Assembly: GCA_963573305.1 (NCBI GenBank)
Contig: OY754337.1
Coordinates: 68,545,094-68,609,093 of the forward strand
DNA from: Pyrrhosoma nymphula
Lineage: Eukaryota; Arthropoda; Insecta; Odonata; Coenagrionidae
Reading direction: 5' to 3'
DNA: 64,000 bases
Shown here: piece by piece, positions 36,240 to 46,538 of the stretch
How the letters are laid out: each line of letters begins with the position of its first letter
How positions within the stretch are numbered: the stretch's first letter is position 1
Position numbers and translations under genes: made by a program
The notes under the pieces: model-generated
Told to the model about the DNA's origin: nothing
Seen by the model: only the letters and a program-made list of their open reading frames with translations
Databases searched by the model: none

Positions 36240-36505
36240 CACCAAAGAGGGTGAAATTAGTCATGAAAAAGTAATTTGATTTGACCGGGAGTCAAACCCG
36301 GATCTCCCAATTGCCGGTCAGGTGTATTTGCCAGTTACACCATCAATCCATCTTAATTCAAGACGAATTTCAGCGGGGGTTAATGCGAACAAGTGGTCCT
36401 CGTCCCCAGTCTACATTGTAGCTCAGGAGACGTTGACATATTCCGAATCCCGGTCAAGTCAAATGATTTTTTCATGACGAACTTCACCCTCTTTGGTGTA
36501 GAAGT
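36240..36505. mobile_element. SINE foldback (head-to-head tRNA-SINE), copy in unit 1
   Basis: Left: CACCAAAGAGGGTGAA, then on the minus strand a tRNA-like head with A box TGGTGTAACTGG and B box GGTTTGACTCC. Right: CCCGGTCAAGTCAAATGA, then TTCACCCTCTTTGGTGTA, the complement of the left edge. It looks like two copies of one SINE facing each other, one truncated. A related single copy is at 57440-57560. The same structure recurs at 38228-38493. Confidence 0.75.
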
Positions 36506-37574
36506 CAAGTAATAATATGTCCTCGATCCAAACTTGGTTCATTTAGGTCCCACAATTTTATTATATTTTGTGAGTTTTTCCGTTCCTTTGGAGACACTGT
36601 TGGTCTCTCACCACGGAACTCTGTATTTTGCATATCTTTTGTTAATGCTTTTTAATGGTGGATGTGGACTTACTACTACCTCTAAAAATCTGGGAATAAC
36701 AAACTCAGTCGGACCCCTAATTCGCGGTAGATACGTTCCGAGTCCTTCCAAGGATAACTGAAAACGCAATGCATTAGTCTTCTTTCCATGAGTGTAATGC
36801 CGTCAGATTACCACACGAGGGAAATACCTTTAAAGCATACTTACTAAACGTGTTCTTTAATGGCTCTTTTTTGAGCACATGAGAAATTTTATGCAAATTG
36901 TCGCATTATCGTAAACAACACGGTGATCTTTTCTTAAACTACGTGGCGTCACAAATATAATGGGAAGCGACCAACAACTGGGATCATTTGCACCATTAAG
37001 GTCGATTGAGCGATTGTTGTTTACGTGCAGATTTGTGTGAAACTTGGCATACGTGTTCTTATTAGCGACATATATAGATAAAAGCGAAAATTGCATTATA
37101 CTGAACTGTTTTCGAGGTAATTCAATGCTATTTAATCACGTATCCGTATGGCACATTACGTATATTTCGTAATAATTCGGTTACATATGCACAATTTTCT
37201 TCTAAACGCCAAATTTCACATTTCTTATTATTTTAATTGAACGTTGCTAACAAATACCAAGGTGTCACGCCGAGTCCAACATTCTAAAAACCATTTCGAT
37301 ATAATTTAGTATAAATTTCGAATACAGCACCGACAACTCTAGTCATAACATAGTTAAATTAAGGGGAAAAACCTTTTAAATATAATGCTTGCATCATTTC
37401 CATTTATGTATGCATCGTGAGTTTGTTTATACACAGATGTATGTACTTAAATGAAATGTGGTCCAAGTATTTTTTCCGACTTACTTAAAAAATTATCAAA
37501 ATTTTCACTCAATGACCCACGATTACCACTCCAGCCACTTTAAAGATAGAGATCTTATTAGGATATGGGACAAT

Positions 37575-37770
37575 TTTTTTTAGAAAGGAGGAAGGGTGGA
37601 GAGAATTCAGGCGTCGGCATTAACCTAATGTGTTAACGAACAAAACTTAAGAGACGCTGTACGTCTCACTCGACGAACGGAGTACGGCACTTCAAGTGCT
37701 CACCTCAGATCACACTGTTAAAAGGGTATATGGGTTCCAGTGAAAAATCTCCGCCACTACCGCCATTCGG
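37575..37770 (-). mobile_element. SINE tail, copy in unit 1
   Basis: Contains GGCGTCGGCATTAACCTAAT and a final GGGTTCCAGTGAAAAATCTC, both shared with the 11.4 kb and 49.7 kb SINEs. The tRNA-like head was replaced by G-rich sequence. Repeated at 39563-39757. Confidence 0.55.
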
Positions 37771-38227
37771 GGGGGGGGGGGGCACCAGCGACTCTTGGGG
37801 TATGGAATACGCCCCAGAAGAGGGGGATAGGGGGGTTCGTGGGTCTCGTCCCGGAAATTCGTAACAGATTATGGGCAAAATGTTTTTTGTGAGGCAATTG
37901 CCCCCCCCCCCCTCCTTGGGGCCGCCAATGATTGGAACGCAGGTTCCCAGTTATGATAGTGAATTTTACACTTGCTTTGCTCAAATGTACGTGGCAAGAT
38001 AAGCTTTTTTTGTTCGATAACCATGCTGATGTACAATAACATATCCACGTAATTCTACCATAATATATCAATATAATAAAATGAGCAGCAATATGAGACT
38101 TAAAAATATGCCATATTTGCTAAAGATAAATAGAGAATCATTGCACAATCATATCAAGTAATTTTCCAATCATTACGAATGGACAAATGATGTGGTACGC
38201 AGTCACGTGCACGGGTGCAAAGATGTA

Positions 38228-38493
38228 CACCAAAGAGGGTGAAATTAGTCATGAAAAAGTAATTTGATTTGACCGGGAGTCAAACCCGGATCTCCCAATT
38301 GCCGGTCAGGTGTATTTGCCAGTTACACCATCAATCCATCTTAATTCAAGACGAATTTCAGCGGGGGTTAATGCGAACAAGTGGTCCTCGTCCCCAGTCT
38401 ACATTGTAGCTCAGGAGACGTTGACATATTCCGAATCCCGGTCAAGTCAAATGATTTTTTCATGACGAACTTCACCCTCTTTGGTGTAGAAGT
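38228..38493. mobile_element. SINE foldback, copy in unit 2
   Basis: Identical in the parts compared to 36240-36505. Confidence 0.75.
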
Positions 38494-39562
38494 CAAGTAA
38501 TAATATGTCCTCGATCCAAACTTGGTTCATTTAGGTCCCACAATTTTATTATATTTTGTGAGTTTTTCCGTTCCTTTGGAGACACTGTTGGTCTCTCACC
38601 ACGGAACTCTGTATTTTGCATATCTTTTGTTAATGCTTTTTAATGGTGGATGTGGACTTACTACTACCTCTAAAAATCTGGGAATAACAAACTCAGTCGG
38701 ACCCCTAATTCGCGGTAGATACGTTCCGAGTCCTTCCAAGGATAACTGAAAACGCAATGCATTAGTCTTCTTTCCATGAGTGTAATGCCGTCAGATTACC
38801 ACACGAGGGAAATACCTTTAAAGCATACTTACTAAACGTGTTCTTTAATGGCTCTTTTTTGAGCACATGAGAAATTTTATGCAAATTGTCGCATTATCGT
38901 AAACAACACGGTGATCTTTTCTTAAACTACGTGGCGTCACAAATATAATGGGAAGCGACCAACAACTGGGATCATTTGCACCATTAAGGTCGATTGAGCG
39001 ATTGTTGTTTACGTGCAGATTTGTGTGAAACTTGGCATACGTGTTCTTATTAGCGACATATATAGATAAAAGCGAAAATTGCATTATACTGAACTGTTTT
39101 CGAGGTAATTCAATGCTATTTAATCACGTATCCGTATGGCACATTACGTATATTTCGTAATAATTCGGTTACATATGCACAATTTTCTTCTAAACGCCAA
39201 ATTTCACATTTCTTATTATTTTAATTGAACGTTGCTAACAAATACCAAGGTGTCACGCCGAGTCCAACATTCTAAAAACCATTTCGATATAATTTAGTAT
39301 AAATTTCGAATACAGCACCGACAACTCTAGTCATAACATAGTTAAATTAAGGGGAAAAACCTTTTAAATATAATGCTTGCATCATTTCCATTTATGTATG
39401 CATCGTGAGTTTGTTTATACACAGATGTATGTACTTAAATGAAATGTGGTCCAAGTATTTTTTCCGACTTACTTAAAAAATTATCAAAATTTTCACTCAA
39501 TGACCCACGATTACCACTCCAGCCACTTTAAAGATAGAGATCTTATTAGGATATGGGACAAT

Positions 39563-39757
39563 TTTTTTTAGAAAGGAGGAAGGGTGGAGAGAATTCAGGC
39601 GTCGGCATTAACCTAATGTGTTAACGAACAAAACTTAAGAGACGCTGTACGTCTCACTCGACGAACGGAGTACGGCACTTCAAGTGCTCACCTCAGATCA
39701 CACTGTTAAAAGGGTATATGGGTTCCAGTGAAAAATCTCCGCCACTACCGCCATTCG
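39563..39757 (-). mobile_element. SINE tail, copy in unit 2
   Basis: Same as 37575-37770. Confidence 0.55.
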
Positions 39758-39929
39758 GGGGGGGGGGGGCACCAGCGACTCTTGGGGTATGGAATACGCC
39801 CCAGAAGAGGGGGATAGGGGGGTTCGTGGGTCTCGTCCCGGAAATTCGTAACAGATTATGGGCAAAATGTTTTTTGTGAGGCAATTGCCCCCCCCCCCCT
39901 CCTTGGGGCCGCCAATGATTGGAACGCAG

Positions 39930-40650
39930 GCCGTTGGGATGGGATGACAGTATTATCCCATACAGCACGGGGAGAAATATACTCGTGTACTCTCGGTCGA
40001 TATATGGGATAAGGGATAATTCCAAAATTAGCCCTTTTTTACACGTGTTCTTTCAGTGTATATTTTGGTCCAAATTATCTGAGTGGACTTCTGTATTTTA
40101 TAGAATTTAATTAATGTACAACATGCCGCTTTGCCTTTTTTCACATTTCCATGGGAATAACTGCATATTAAAGATGAGCTATACGCTATTATTCCGCTAC
40201 GAAGAGATATCTCTGTTATAACATATGTTATATAGGTATGTATGTAACATATGTTAATTCAATATGCATCTACCAAAGAACTTAGTCTATTCGGTAATCC
40301 TGATAATCGTGAAAAACTTATATTTGTACACAATGGGTGGATATATTTTTTTACAAAAAACGATGACTTTTCCATGCGATAAATACTTCCTTTTTTGATC
40401 ATACGTTGCATTTTGGTACAATTGTAACCCATCAGAAATAAAATCATGTTCCACGATAATATTATCTGCTTTCGTATGATTCTGACAGCCATTTTCAAGC
40501 ACACGTGAATATCTGCATTAATTTCTTGGTGCCAAATATTTGTAAATATGTATTTCTCTCCAGGCCAAGCACAAATACGGAATAATTTATATTGGTCTGG
40601 CCGTGAATGCGGAGGAAATAACTTCTTGGCATTACCATAATCAATCAAGT
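39930..40650. other. Unassigned stretch
   Basis: A minus open frame of 129 codons (40648-40259) has no recognisable motif. Nothing else recognised. Confidence 0.35.
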
Positions 40651-40651
40651 A

Positions 40652-40795
40652 CCTTGGTGGCCGAGTGGGTTAAGGCGTTAGTGAGATTGGAAGAGTCAGG
40701 TTCTAGGCTTCGCGGCTCTTCAGCGGCAATTTTTTTTCTCGGTCAAATATGAATCTAAATCAGCCGCGTATTTTGCTGGCAATGCTGTCTAGCGG
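40652..40795 (+). mobile_element. tRNA-Leu/Ser-like SINE
   Basis: The head reads TTGGTGGCCGAGTGGGTTAA, a near-perfect class II tRNA A-box region, followed by a decayed B box (CAGGTTCTAGGCTTC). Too decayed beyond the D arm to be a functional tRNA gene. Confidence 0.65.
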
Positions 40796-41112
40796 TCATA
40801 ATGCTAATAACAGTTTATTTTCCGTTGGTAAACATACATTTGCATGGGAATTTGCATATTAGGCAGTTTGTCGTCGATACACGTGTTTACACCAGAAATA
40901 GCGGCCAGTAAACCGAATATTGACCATTTTTCAACCGTTCTTAGTCGTTGAAAAGCGGTTTTTCGACCAGATAAATCACGTGTTCTACTCGTGATTGCAA
41001 CTAAATATGCTCCGTGTGTGCTGTATGGGATAGTTGCAAAAACCAACTCGATTCACATTTTAACTTCATATTTTTTACAATTTTGCAAAAATTAAATTTT
41101 GGGCCATCTTAA

Positions 41113-42289
41113 AGGTCGTTTAACACGGTATTTTTTTGTACAATCTATCATGCGAACGCATGTATCAGGAAATTGCACCGTGTAAACCGGCAAATTGCGC
41201 GAACGCTTGTGCGAATGTATGAATGACTGAACGGAAAATAGAACCTGTTCTAATTCCATTCAAACAATCATACAATTTCGATCCGTTTTTATGCAACAGA
41301 TGGTTAGATAGGCGAAAACTGTGGTGCCTGAGTTACGATTGAAAATAAAGTTGTTTATAAAAAGAATTAACACTTTACCGTCGAATAATATGAGTAACTA
41401 TTATCCTGTGCATATAATCTTTAATGTTTAAACTCTTCTCGGGCTCTCCACCAATTTAAACTACTCATAATTGTCGACGTTTCGAGAGACGACTCGTCAC
41501 TCATTCTCAAGGTAAGGATTAATTACACGTCGGCAATTATGAATAGTTTGAACCAGTGGAGAACCCGAGAAGAGTTAACTCAAAGTTGCTCAAATGTTTA
41601 CATCGTCATTTCGACGTGTTATTTGGTGTTCAGGTTTTTCGGTGTAATCGCGATCATTTGGTTTAAATTTATTTTAATCCCCCAAATTCATGACTGGTCG
41701 CGTCCTCAAGTAGAGTTCTTGATATCCCGCGTGATATAATAATAATAATTTTATTTCTGCTGGTTAGCAAGGAACGAAATCGTAAAAAAATACATTTAAA
41801 AACTGGTACAAATACAAGGGAGGGAAATTTGGAGGAACTAAAAAAAAGGGTCCCGTGTCCCGCTATATACCACTTGATAATAATATGTATTTTGTTATAC
41901 AAACATAATAAACCCACGAAACTTGTCTATCAAGAGTGGAGATCCGGCGAGAAACGTCAATGACTTGTCGCACTAAAATCCAGATGATAAAAAAACGAAA
42001 CGATGAAAAGGTCGAATATAAAGCCAGAGAGAAGAGTCCAAGAGAGCTTTGTCTAAACCGGGAGAATTATCAGTAGGCAGATGGTCGAGTCGAGGTTCCG
42101 AATTTCAGGTGATCAGCTTTTCAAGGTTTTCAATTCGTGAGTGAAACATATGTTCATGAGTGAAACATAAACATGGTAAACAAAACACTTGCGAATTCCG
42201 ATCGATTTCTACCGCTAAATTGCACGGAAAATTGTACTTTTGCACTCATCGTGTACAGTGTACCGTAAATGTACCGTCTAAAACGGCCT
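41113..42289. mobile_element. 1.18-kb non-autonomous element with TAA target duplication
   Basis: The left end reads AGGTCGTTTAACACGGTA; the right end, reversed, AGGCCGTTTTAGACGGTAC. TAA flanks both sides (41110-41112 and 42290-42292). The TWA-type duplication suggests PIF/Harbinger. It contains foldback F2 (41427-41580) and no coding capacity. Confidence 0.65.
41427..41580. repeat. Foldback hairpin F2
   Basis: Arms AACTCTTCTCGGGCTCTCCA and its approximate complement TGGAGAACCCGAGAAGAGTT enclose a loop near 41510. The left arm carries CGACGTTTCGAG and GACTCG, the same words as in F1 and F3. The right arm lost part of this core. Confidence 0.8.
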
Positions 42290-42290
42290 T

Positions 42291-42745
42291 AAGAAATATT
42301 AATCGAGACTACCTTCAAGACATCGCTTTAATCAACACTAGGTCAAAAAATGGTGAATAACAACTCACGATTTGAAGAATATATACAAGCACATGATAAA
42401 ACTTCCTCACTAACATAAGCAATAAAAAAGACGTTTTCAAGAGGTCTTGATGACGTTTTCGAAGGCGCCTTCAAGACCTCCAGAAATATTAATCGAGACT
42501 ACCTTCAAGACACAGCTTTAATCCTCACTAAGTCCAAAACTAGTGGGAAAACACTTTGTGATTTGAAGAACATACACAAGCACGTGATAAAACTTACTAC
42601 GAAATTAAAGACTTTTCAAGAGGTCTTGAAGACGTCTTCAAGACCTCTAGAAATATTAATCGAGACTTCCCATTAGACATGGTGGCCTTAATCCTAACCA
42701 AGTCCAAAATAATAAGCCAAAAACCTCTCATGATTTGAAGAATAC
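42291..42745 (+). repeat. Three-unit tandem repeat with palindromes
   Basis: Units start AGAAATATTAATCGAGACT at about 42292, 42482 and 42648 (spacing about 190 and 167). Each continues with a TTTAATCC..CTAAGTCCAAAA block, a GATTTGAAGAA..ACA block and a palindromic AAGAGGTCTTGA element. Confidence 0.85.
42619..42648. repeat. Perfect 30-bp palindrome
   Basis: AGAGGTCTTGAAGAC followed directly by its complement GTCTTCAAGACCTCT, with no spacer. A decayed version is at about 42438-42480. Confidence 0.95.
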
Positions 42746-42764
42746 ATACAATAATTCGATAAAG

Positions 42765-43445
42765 CTTGTCATTCAGATTTCTGAACAACAGTTTCAGTGG
42801 TAAATTTTTGGCCATCCAGGACCAAAATTTGACTTACAACCAAATGAAAACCATTCTGACGTCTTCGTGACGTCATTGTTCTACTTGGGTTACCTGGTGG
42901 TGATCCTTTGAGTTCGCGGTGAAATAGAACACGCCTTCCACTACATCTCTTGGGGCCCGACTGGAAATGGCCGTAGTTACATTTGATTAAAAAAAATAAA
43001 TACACGGTTTTCTTGTAAACCATGATTTCTGAGTGAATCAAGTCTTCGCGGGCTTCCTACCAGGTCAGTTGTTCAGCCAAAGCAGACGTTTCGATGGCTG
43101 ACTCTGCCATCTTCCTCAGGGCGTTGAGTCCTGAGGACGATGGCCATCGGAACGTCGGCTTTGGCTGAACAACTGACCTGGTAGGAAGCCCGCGAAGACT
43201 TTATTCATATTGTATGCCAGGAAAGCACTAAGTCTTACAAGATTTCTGCGTTTTCGTGATTTGCGCGGAATGATAACTCCGCTGCATGTGAACGTAGAGC
43301 CTTATGCGTCGTAATTACGACTTCAGCATTCTATTGCGCAGGAAACGCGTGCCACTCCTCCATCTCTGAGACACAACCCTAAATCGCTACGTATGTTTAC
43401 TTCTATGATTTCTAATTCGTACTTCTGGCTTCCACGCGAACAGGT
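42765..43445. repeat. Interspersed repeat carrying foldback F3
   Basis: Outside F3 this segment is colinear with 49860-50650: CCTTGGGG-type, CTGGAAATGGCCGTAGT against CTGGAAATAGCTGTTGT, GATTTCTGCGTTTTCGTGAT against GATTTCTAAACTTTCATGAT, and CGTCAGCATTCT-like words match in order. Confidence 0.55.
43039..43202. repeat. Foldback hairpin F3 with hammerhead-like core
   Basis: Nearly perfect ~75-base arms (AAGTCTTCGCGGGCTTCCTA and its complement at the edges). On the minus strand the left arm reads CTGAGGA (43119-43113), one unpaired A, GATGGC (43111-43106), loop AGAGTCA, GCCATC (43098-43093), GAAACGTC (from 43092). The right arm carries CTGAGGACGATGGCCATCGG and then AACGTCGG. Confidence 0.9.
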
Positions 43446-44690
43446 GGAGGTTTTGAGTAAATTTTATTACTGTAGCGTTCTCACTCTTCATTGCTCTAAC
43501 TCCTCAGCACTCAAACGACTTTTGAACCTATTTCTATGATAATGCGTCATAAATAGGTACGATAAAAAGATTAGGCTGATAAAAGATTATTGACGCAAGG
43601 AGTGTTTAATAAACCATCACGAGGTGATAACTGGATGGCCTCGTAAAACTCACCCAATTTCATTACTACTCATTGGAAATAATTCGAAGTAATGATGAAA
43701 AATGTGTCCTTGGGGTCTATGGAGTATAACCCTCAAGCACAAGAAAAAATATAAGACTTCTCAAATGGAAATGGTGAGACCGCACTTGCTCCGTCAAACT
43801 TTATCACGGACTTATTTTCAGACGGAAGTAGGGGGAGCTCACGTCTGCTGAAGGCCTCGGCTGCGTCTCGCCGCTAACGTTACTCATTAAATGTGATTCA
43901 GCTGCAGCGTGAATAGTCTCGTATAATGTCTGGAATGTCAGTAAAATCGCTATGTGCCACCTTTAGGGAGCGAGGGCGAGGAAGGGCTCACGTTGCATGA
44001 AGAAAGGTTTTCGTGTTTCTACTCTCACTCCATTTGCGGAATAAATTTTTTCACGAGATAACATTTTCGGGAGATATCCCGAAGCTCGCGAGGATTCAAT
44101 GGTGCCATTACGAAGGGAGAAAAATACGCCTGCACTTCGAGCGTGGATGCAGATGATTAAAGGTAAAACAATAACTTTAATTTAGAAATTTACAATCCAC
44201 AAGATTTAGCAATCCAGGTTTCCTTAGAAGGCTCATGAAAAACTGTTGTGCACCAGGCTTTGAAAAATAATTTTAAAAATACAATATAATTTTATGTTAT
44301 AAATCATCCAATGCTAAGAAAAATGTCGACGCGATTATTCCCATCAAAACTCTGATTTTTATCGACTTTAAGAACTTCGAGCAATTGCATCGAAGTTCTA
44401 AAAAATTCGAAACCTATATACAACTCACTCCTTGATGGGGAATGGGTTAATGACCCCAGGGTGGCTAGAGTAATAGCTTCCCATTAAAACCTTTGCCCTC
44501 AGCTTTTTTTGATCAATGCACAGCAGTTCACTCAGAATATGATTCCTATTTTTTAAGCAATTTTATATTAATACAATGATTCAAAATTAACTCCTACATG
44601 GTTGATAGTATGTTTTGCATTATTTTCCATATAAAACTGGTGATGTCCACAAAACATGTATTAAAAAAAAGCCCAACACATTAGAATCAC
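43445..44690. other. Unassigned stretch
   Basis: No gene or repeat family recognised. Confidence 0.35.
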
Positions 44691-45075
44691 AATAAAATGC
44701 ATGATTTGATTGACACTAGACATGCAAGTCGTGGATGCACTCAGTCCAGTCGAGTTGAATTCTGCACTCAAGTTGAATGGTTAAATAGCATCTCTTCAGT
44801 AGTGTACCTACCTAGGTCTCCTGACGCCCCAGACAAAACACAAGGGGTGCCACCCTCCCCCCCTCACTTTTATTTAATTCTCTATTTTTCTCTCTTTGTT
44901 CTTACTTAATGTTCTCTACATTTTTCTAATGGAAAACACAGATGAGATTGTATACTTCAACTTTATCCCATCTTTGTTGGGGGGAGAGGGAAATTCACTA
45001 GCCATGCCACCCACTCCGTGATAGAACCCCTGGTGGGGGCCAGCCCTGCCACCCGTTAGATGCACCACTGCATCT
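44690..45075. repeat. Probable old repeat
   Basis: Contains CCAGCCCTGCCACCCGTTAG and a CCACCCTCCCCCCC run typical in style of decayed transposon ends; no termini found. Confidence 0.25.
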
Positions 45076-46075
45076 CTTAAAAAATTTACTCATAAAATCA
45101 GCAGATCAAGGGCAAAATGAACCAAAAACTTTTATGTGAATTGAAAAAATACAGAGGGAAGCCACAAGTTTTATTAAACAACTCACTAAGAGAACAAAAA
45201 TAATCAGCCAGCTATTATAGGGACTGGTATGGGAGCCACTAGAGAATCTAAGGCTGAGCATTGGAATTAAATACAGGATAAATCTTAGTTGAAGCTGTCA
45301 TGAAAGGTAATTATGTATTCTGATTCCTACAATGCCTCCACAGGTGAGACAGGAGCAACAAAACATGAGAGTTCAATGTCAAATGGAGAGGAACAGGAAT
45401 ATTTTTCCTTTGCACCATACATGGCCACAACACAGCCAAATGCATATATGTACGTACATACATAAAAAGCACCATCCTTTATATCCCCTCTTCCTCAAAG
45501 CATCATTTTTCCCTTCCCTAATATTTTGAAGGCAGGTGAACAAATATCCACAGCCACATGGGCATGTGGGAGCTTGCAGATTATTCCATAGATGTATTAA
45601 CATATCTGACCCCGAGGTAAGAAAGAATAGAAAAATTTGTGGTGGATCTTACGTGCCATAATAAATAGTCTAGATTACATGAAATATAGCTGCATGAGGA
45701 GAATGGCAGTAGTGCCTTATTCTTATTATCCTTAGATTCAAAATGTATTCACAAATATTTTAAAATTATCAAGGCCTCAATGTAATGTGATATGTGGAAG
45801 TCAATTGTTCAGCTAATATATTTTGATTGATGCAGTTGGCAGCAGATGCTTGAGACTCGCTAGACTAAGTATACCAGAAAAATTCATAATTCATGAGTTT
45901 TGGTCATTGCTAGATAATTCCACCCCCATATTATCTCAGTAGGGCAGACAAAAGCAGACAAATATGGCAATCACCGTTAAACATACATATATCCAATATT
46001 TTTTTCTTCCAACATGACATGACACCATTTATGACTACAAGAGTAGATTGAGACAAACATTCTACTACAACATAC
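45075..46075. other. Unassigned stretch upstream of the TIR gene
   Basis: An upstream exon or promoter of the TIR gene may lie here, but I cannot identify one. Confidence 0.3.
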
Positions 46076-46205
46076 CTCACGAATCAACACTTTCCTCTCC
46101 CAATGCAAATTTCCATTGCCCTTCCTCTCCATGACTTTGTGTCCTAACACCCTCTGCCATGCACTTCTCTTCATGGTGCCTCGTGGGATGGAACATAGAT
46201 GTAGA
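46075..46205 (+). mobile_element. LINE 3'-tail fragment
   Basis: Shares GTGTCCTAACACCCTCTGCC and flanking words with 28980-29100. Confidence 0.45.
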
Positions 46206-46510
46206 TATCAATTTTTTCAAACTGCAATTTAAATTCACTTCTCTTCATTCTGATTCTAAAACTCAGAGCCTAACATCAATAAGAACTATATATTTCCTTC
46301 TCTCCAATTTTTTTTGCTTAGAGCTCCTAATGAGGTAATATGGACAGGAGACAATGGCTAAATATGGATTATGCACTAATTTTAGATGATACATGCTTCT
46401 ATTAAGATAATTGGTAATTTTATGTAAAAATAGCTTAGGTAATAATATGTAATAGGTTTTTGCAAATGGAATGGCACATTTTATCAAAAAACTTTGTTCT
46501 TAATCACAAA

Positions 46511-46527
46511 CTTTGTTTTTATTTCAG
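46511..46527 (+). promoter_or_regulatory. Splice acceptor of the TIR coding exon
   Basis: CTTTGTTTTTATTTCAG, a pyrimidine-rich tract ending in AG at 46526-46527. The exon begins at 46528. If the upstream exon is coding, the join is in phase 1. Confidence 0.65.
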
Positions 46528-46538
46528 ATCCAAATGAA

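Larger units (their letters stand above)
35954..37941. repeat. Tandem duplication, unit 1 (1988 bp)
   Basis: The first copy of a unit repeated immediately downstream. Wherever I compared the two copies (several hundred bases at the edges, the SINE foldback, the open frames) they were identical, apart from a difference in a poly-G run. The start is marked by GGTTCCCAGTTATGATAGTG. The unit contains a SINE-derived foldback (36240-36505), an AT-rich middle, a SINE tail (37575-37770) and G/C homopolymer runs. Confidence 0.95.
37942..39928. repeat. Tandem duplication, unit 2 (1987 bp)
   Basis: The second copy. The junction shares only GG between the left edge, internal junction and right edge, so the duplication arose with minimal microhomology. 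The poly-G run at 39758-39768 is shorter than at 37770-37782, which accounts for the one-base offset. Open frames in the unit are duplicated but show no recognisable protein. Confidence 0.95.

Noticed and set aside
36280..36360. Functional tRNA gene on the minus strand
   Set aside because: Both boxes are present but the acceptor stem does not close, and the sequence is repeated in SINE context.
36534..38749. Duplicated 75- and 79-codon frames in the tandem units
   Set aside because: Conserved only because the DNA was recently duplicated; no evidence of coding.
40259..40648. 129-codon minus-strand frame
   Set aside because: No motif, and the composition follows the AT-rich background.
40652..40700. 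Functional tRNA-Leu or tRNA-Ser gene
   Set aside because: The A box is good, but the anticodon arm, B box and acceptor stem do not pair; it is a SINE head or pseudogene.
42291..42745. Tandem palindromic units as a CRISPR array
   Set aside because: Units are 167-190 bases with no constant short repeat and unique spacers, in a eukaryotic genome without cas genes.
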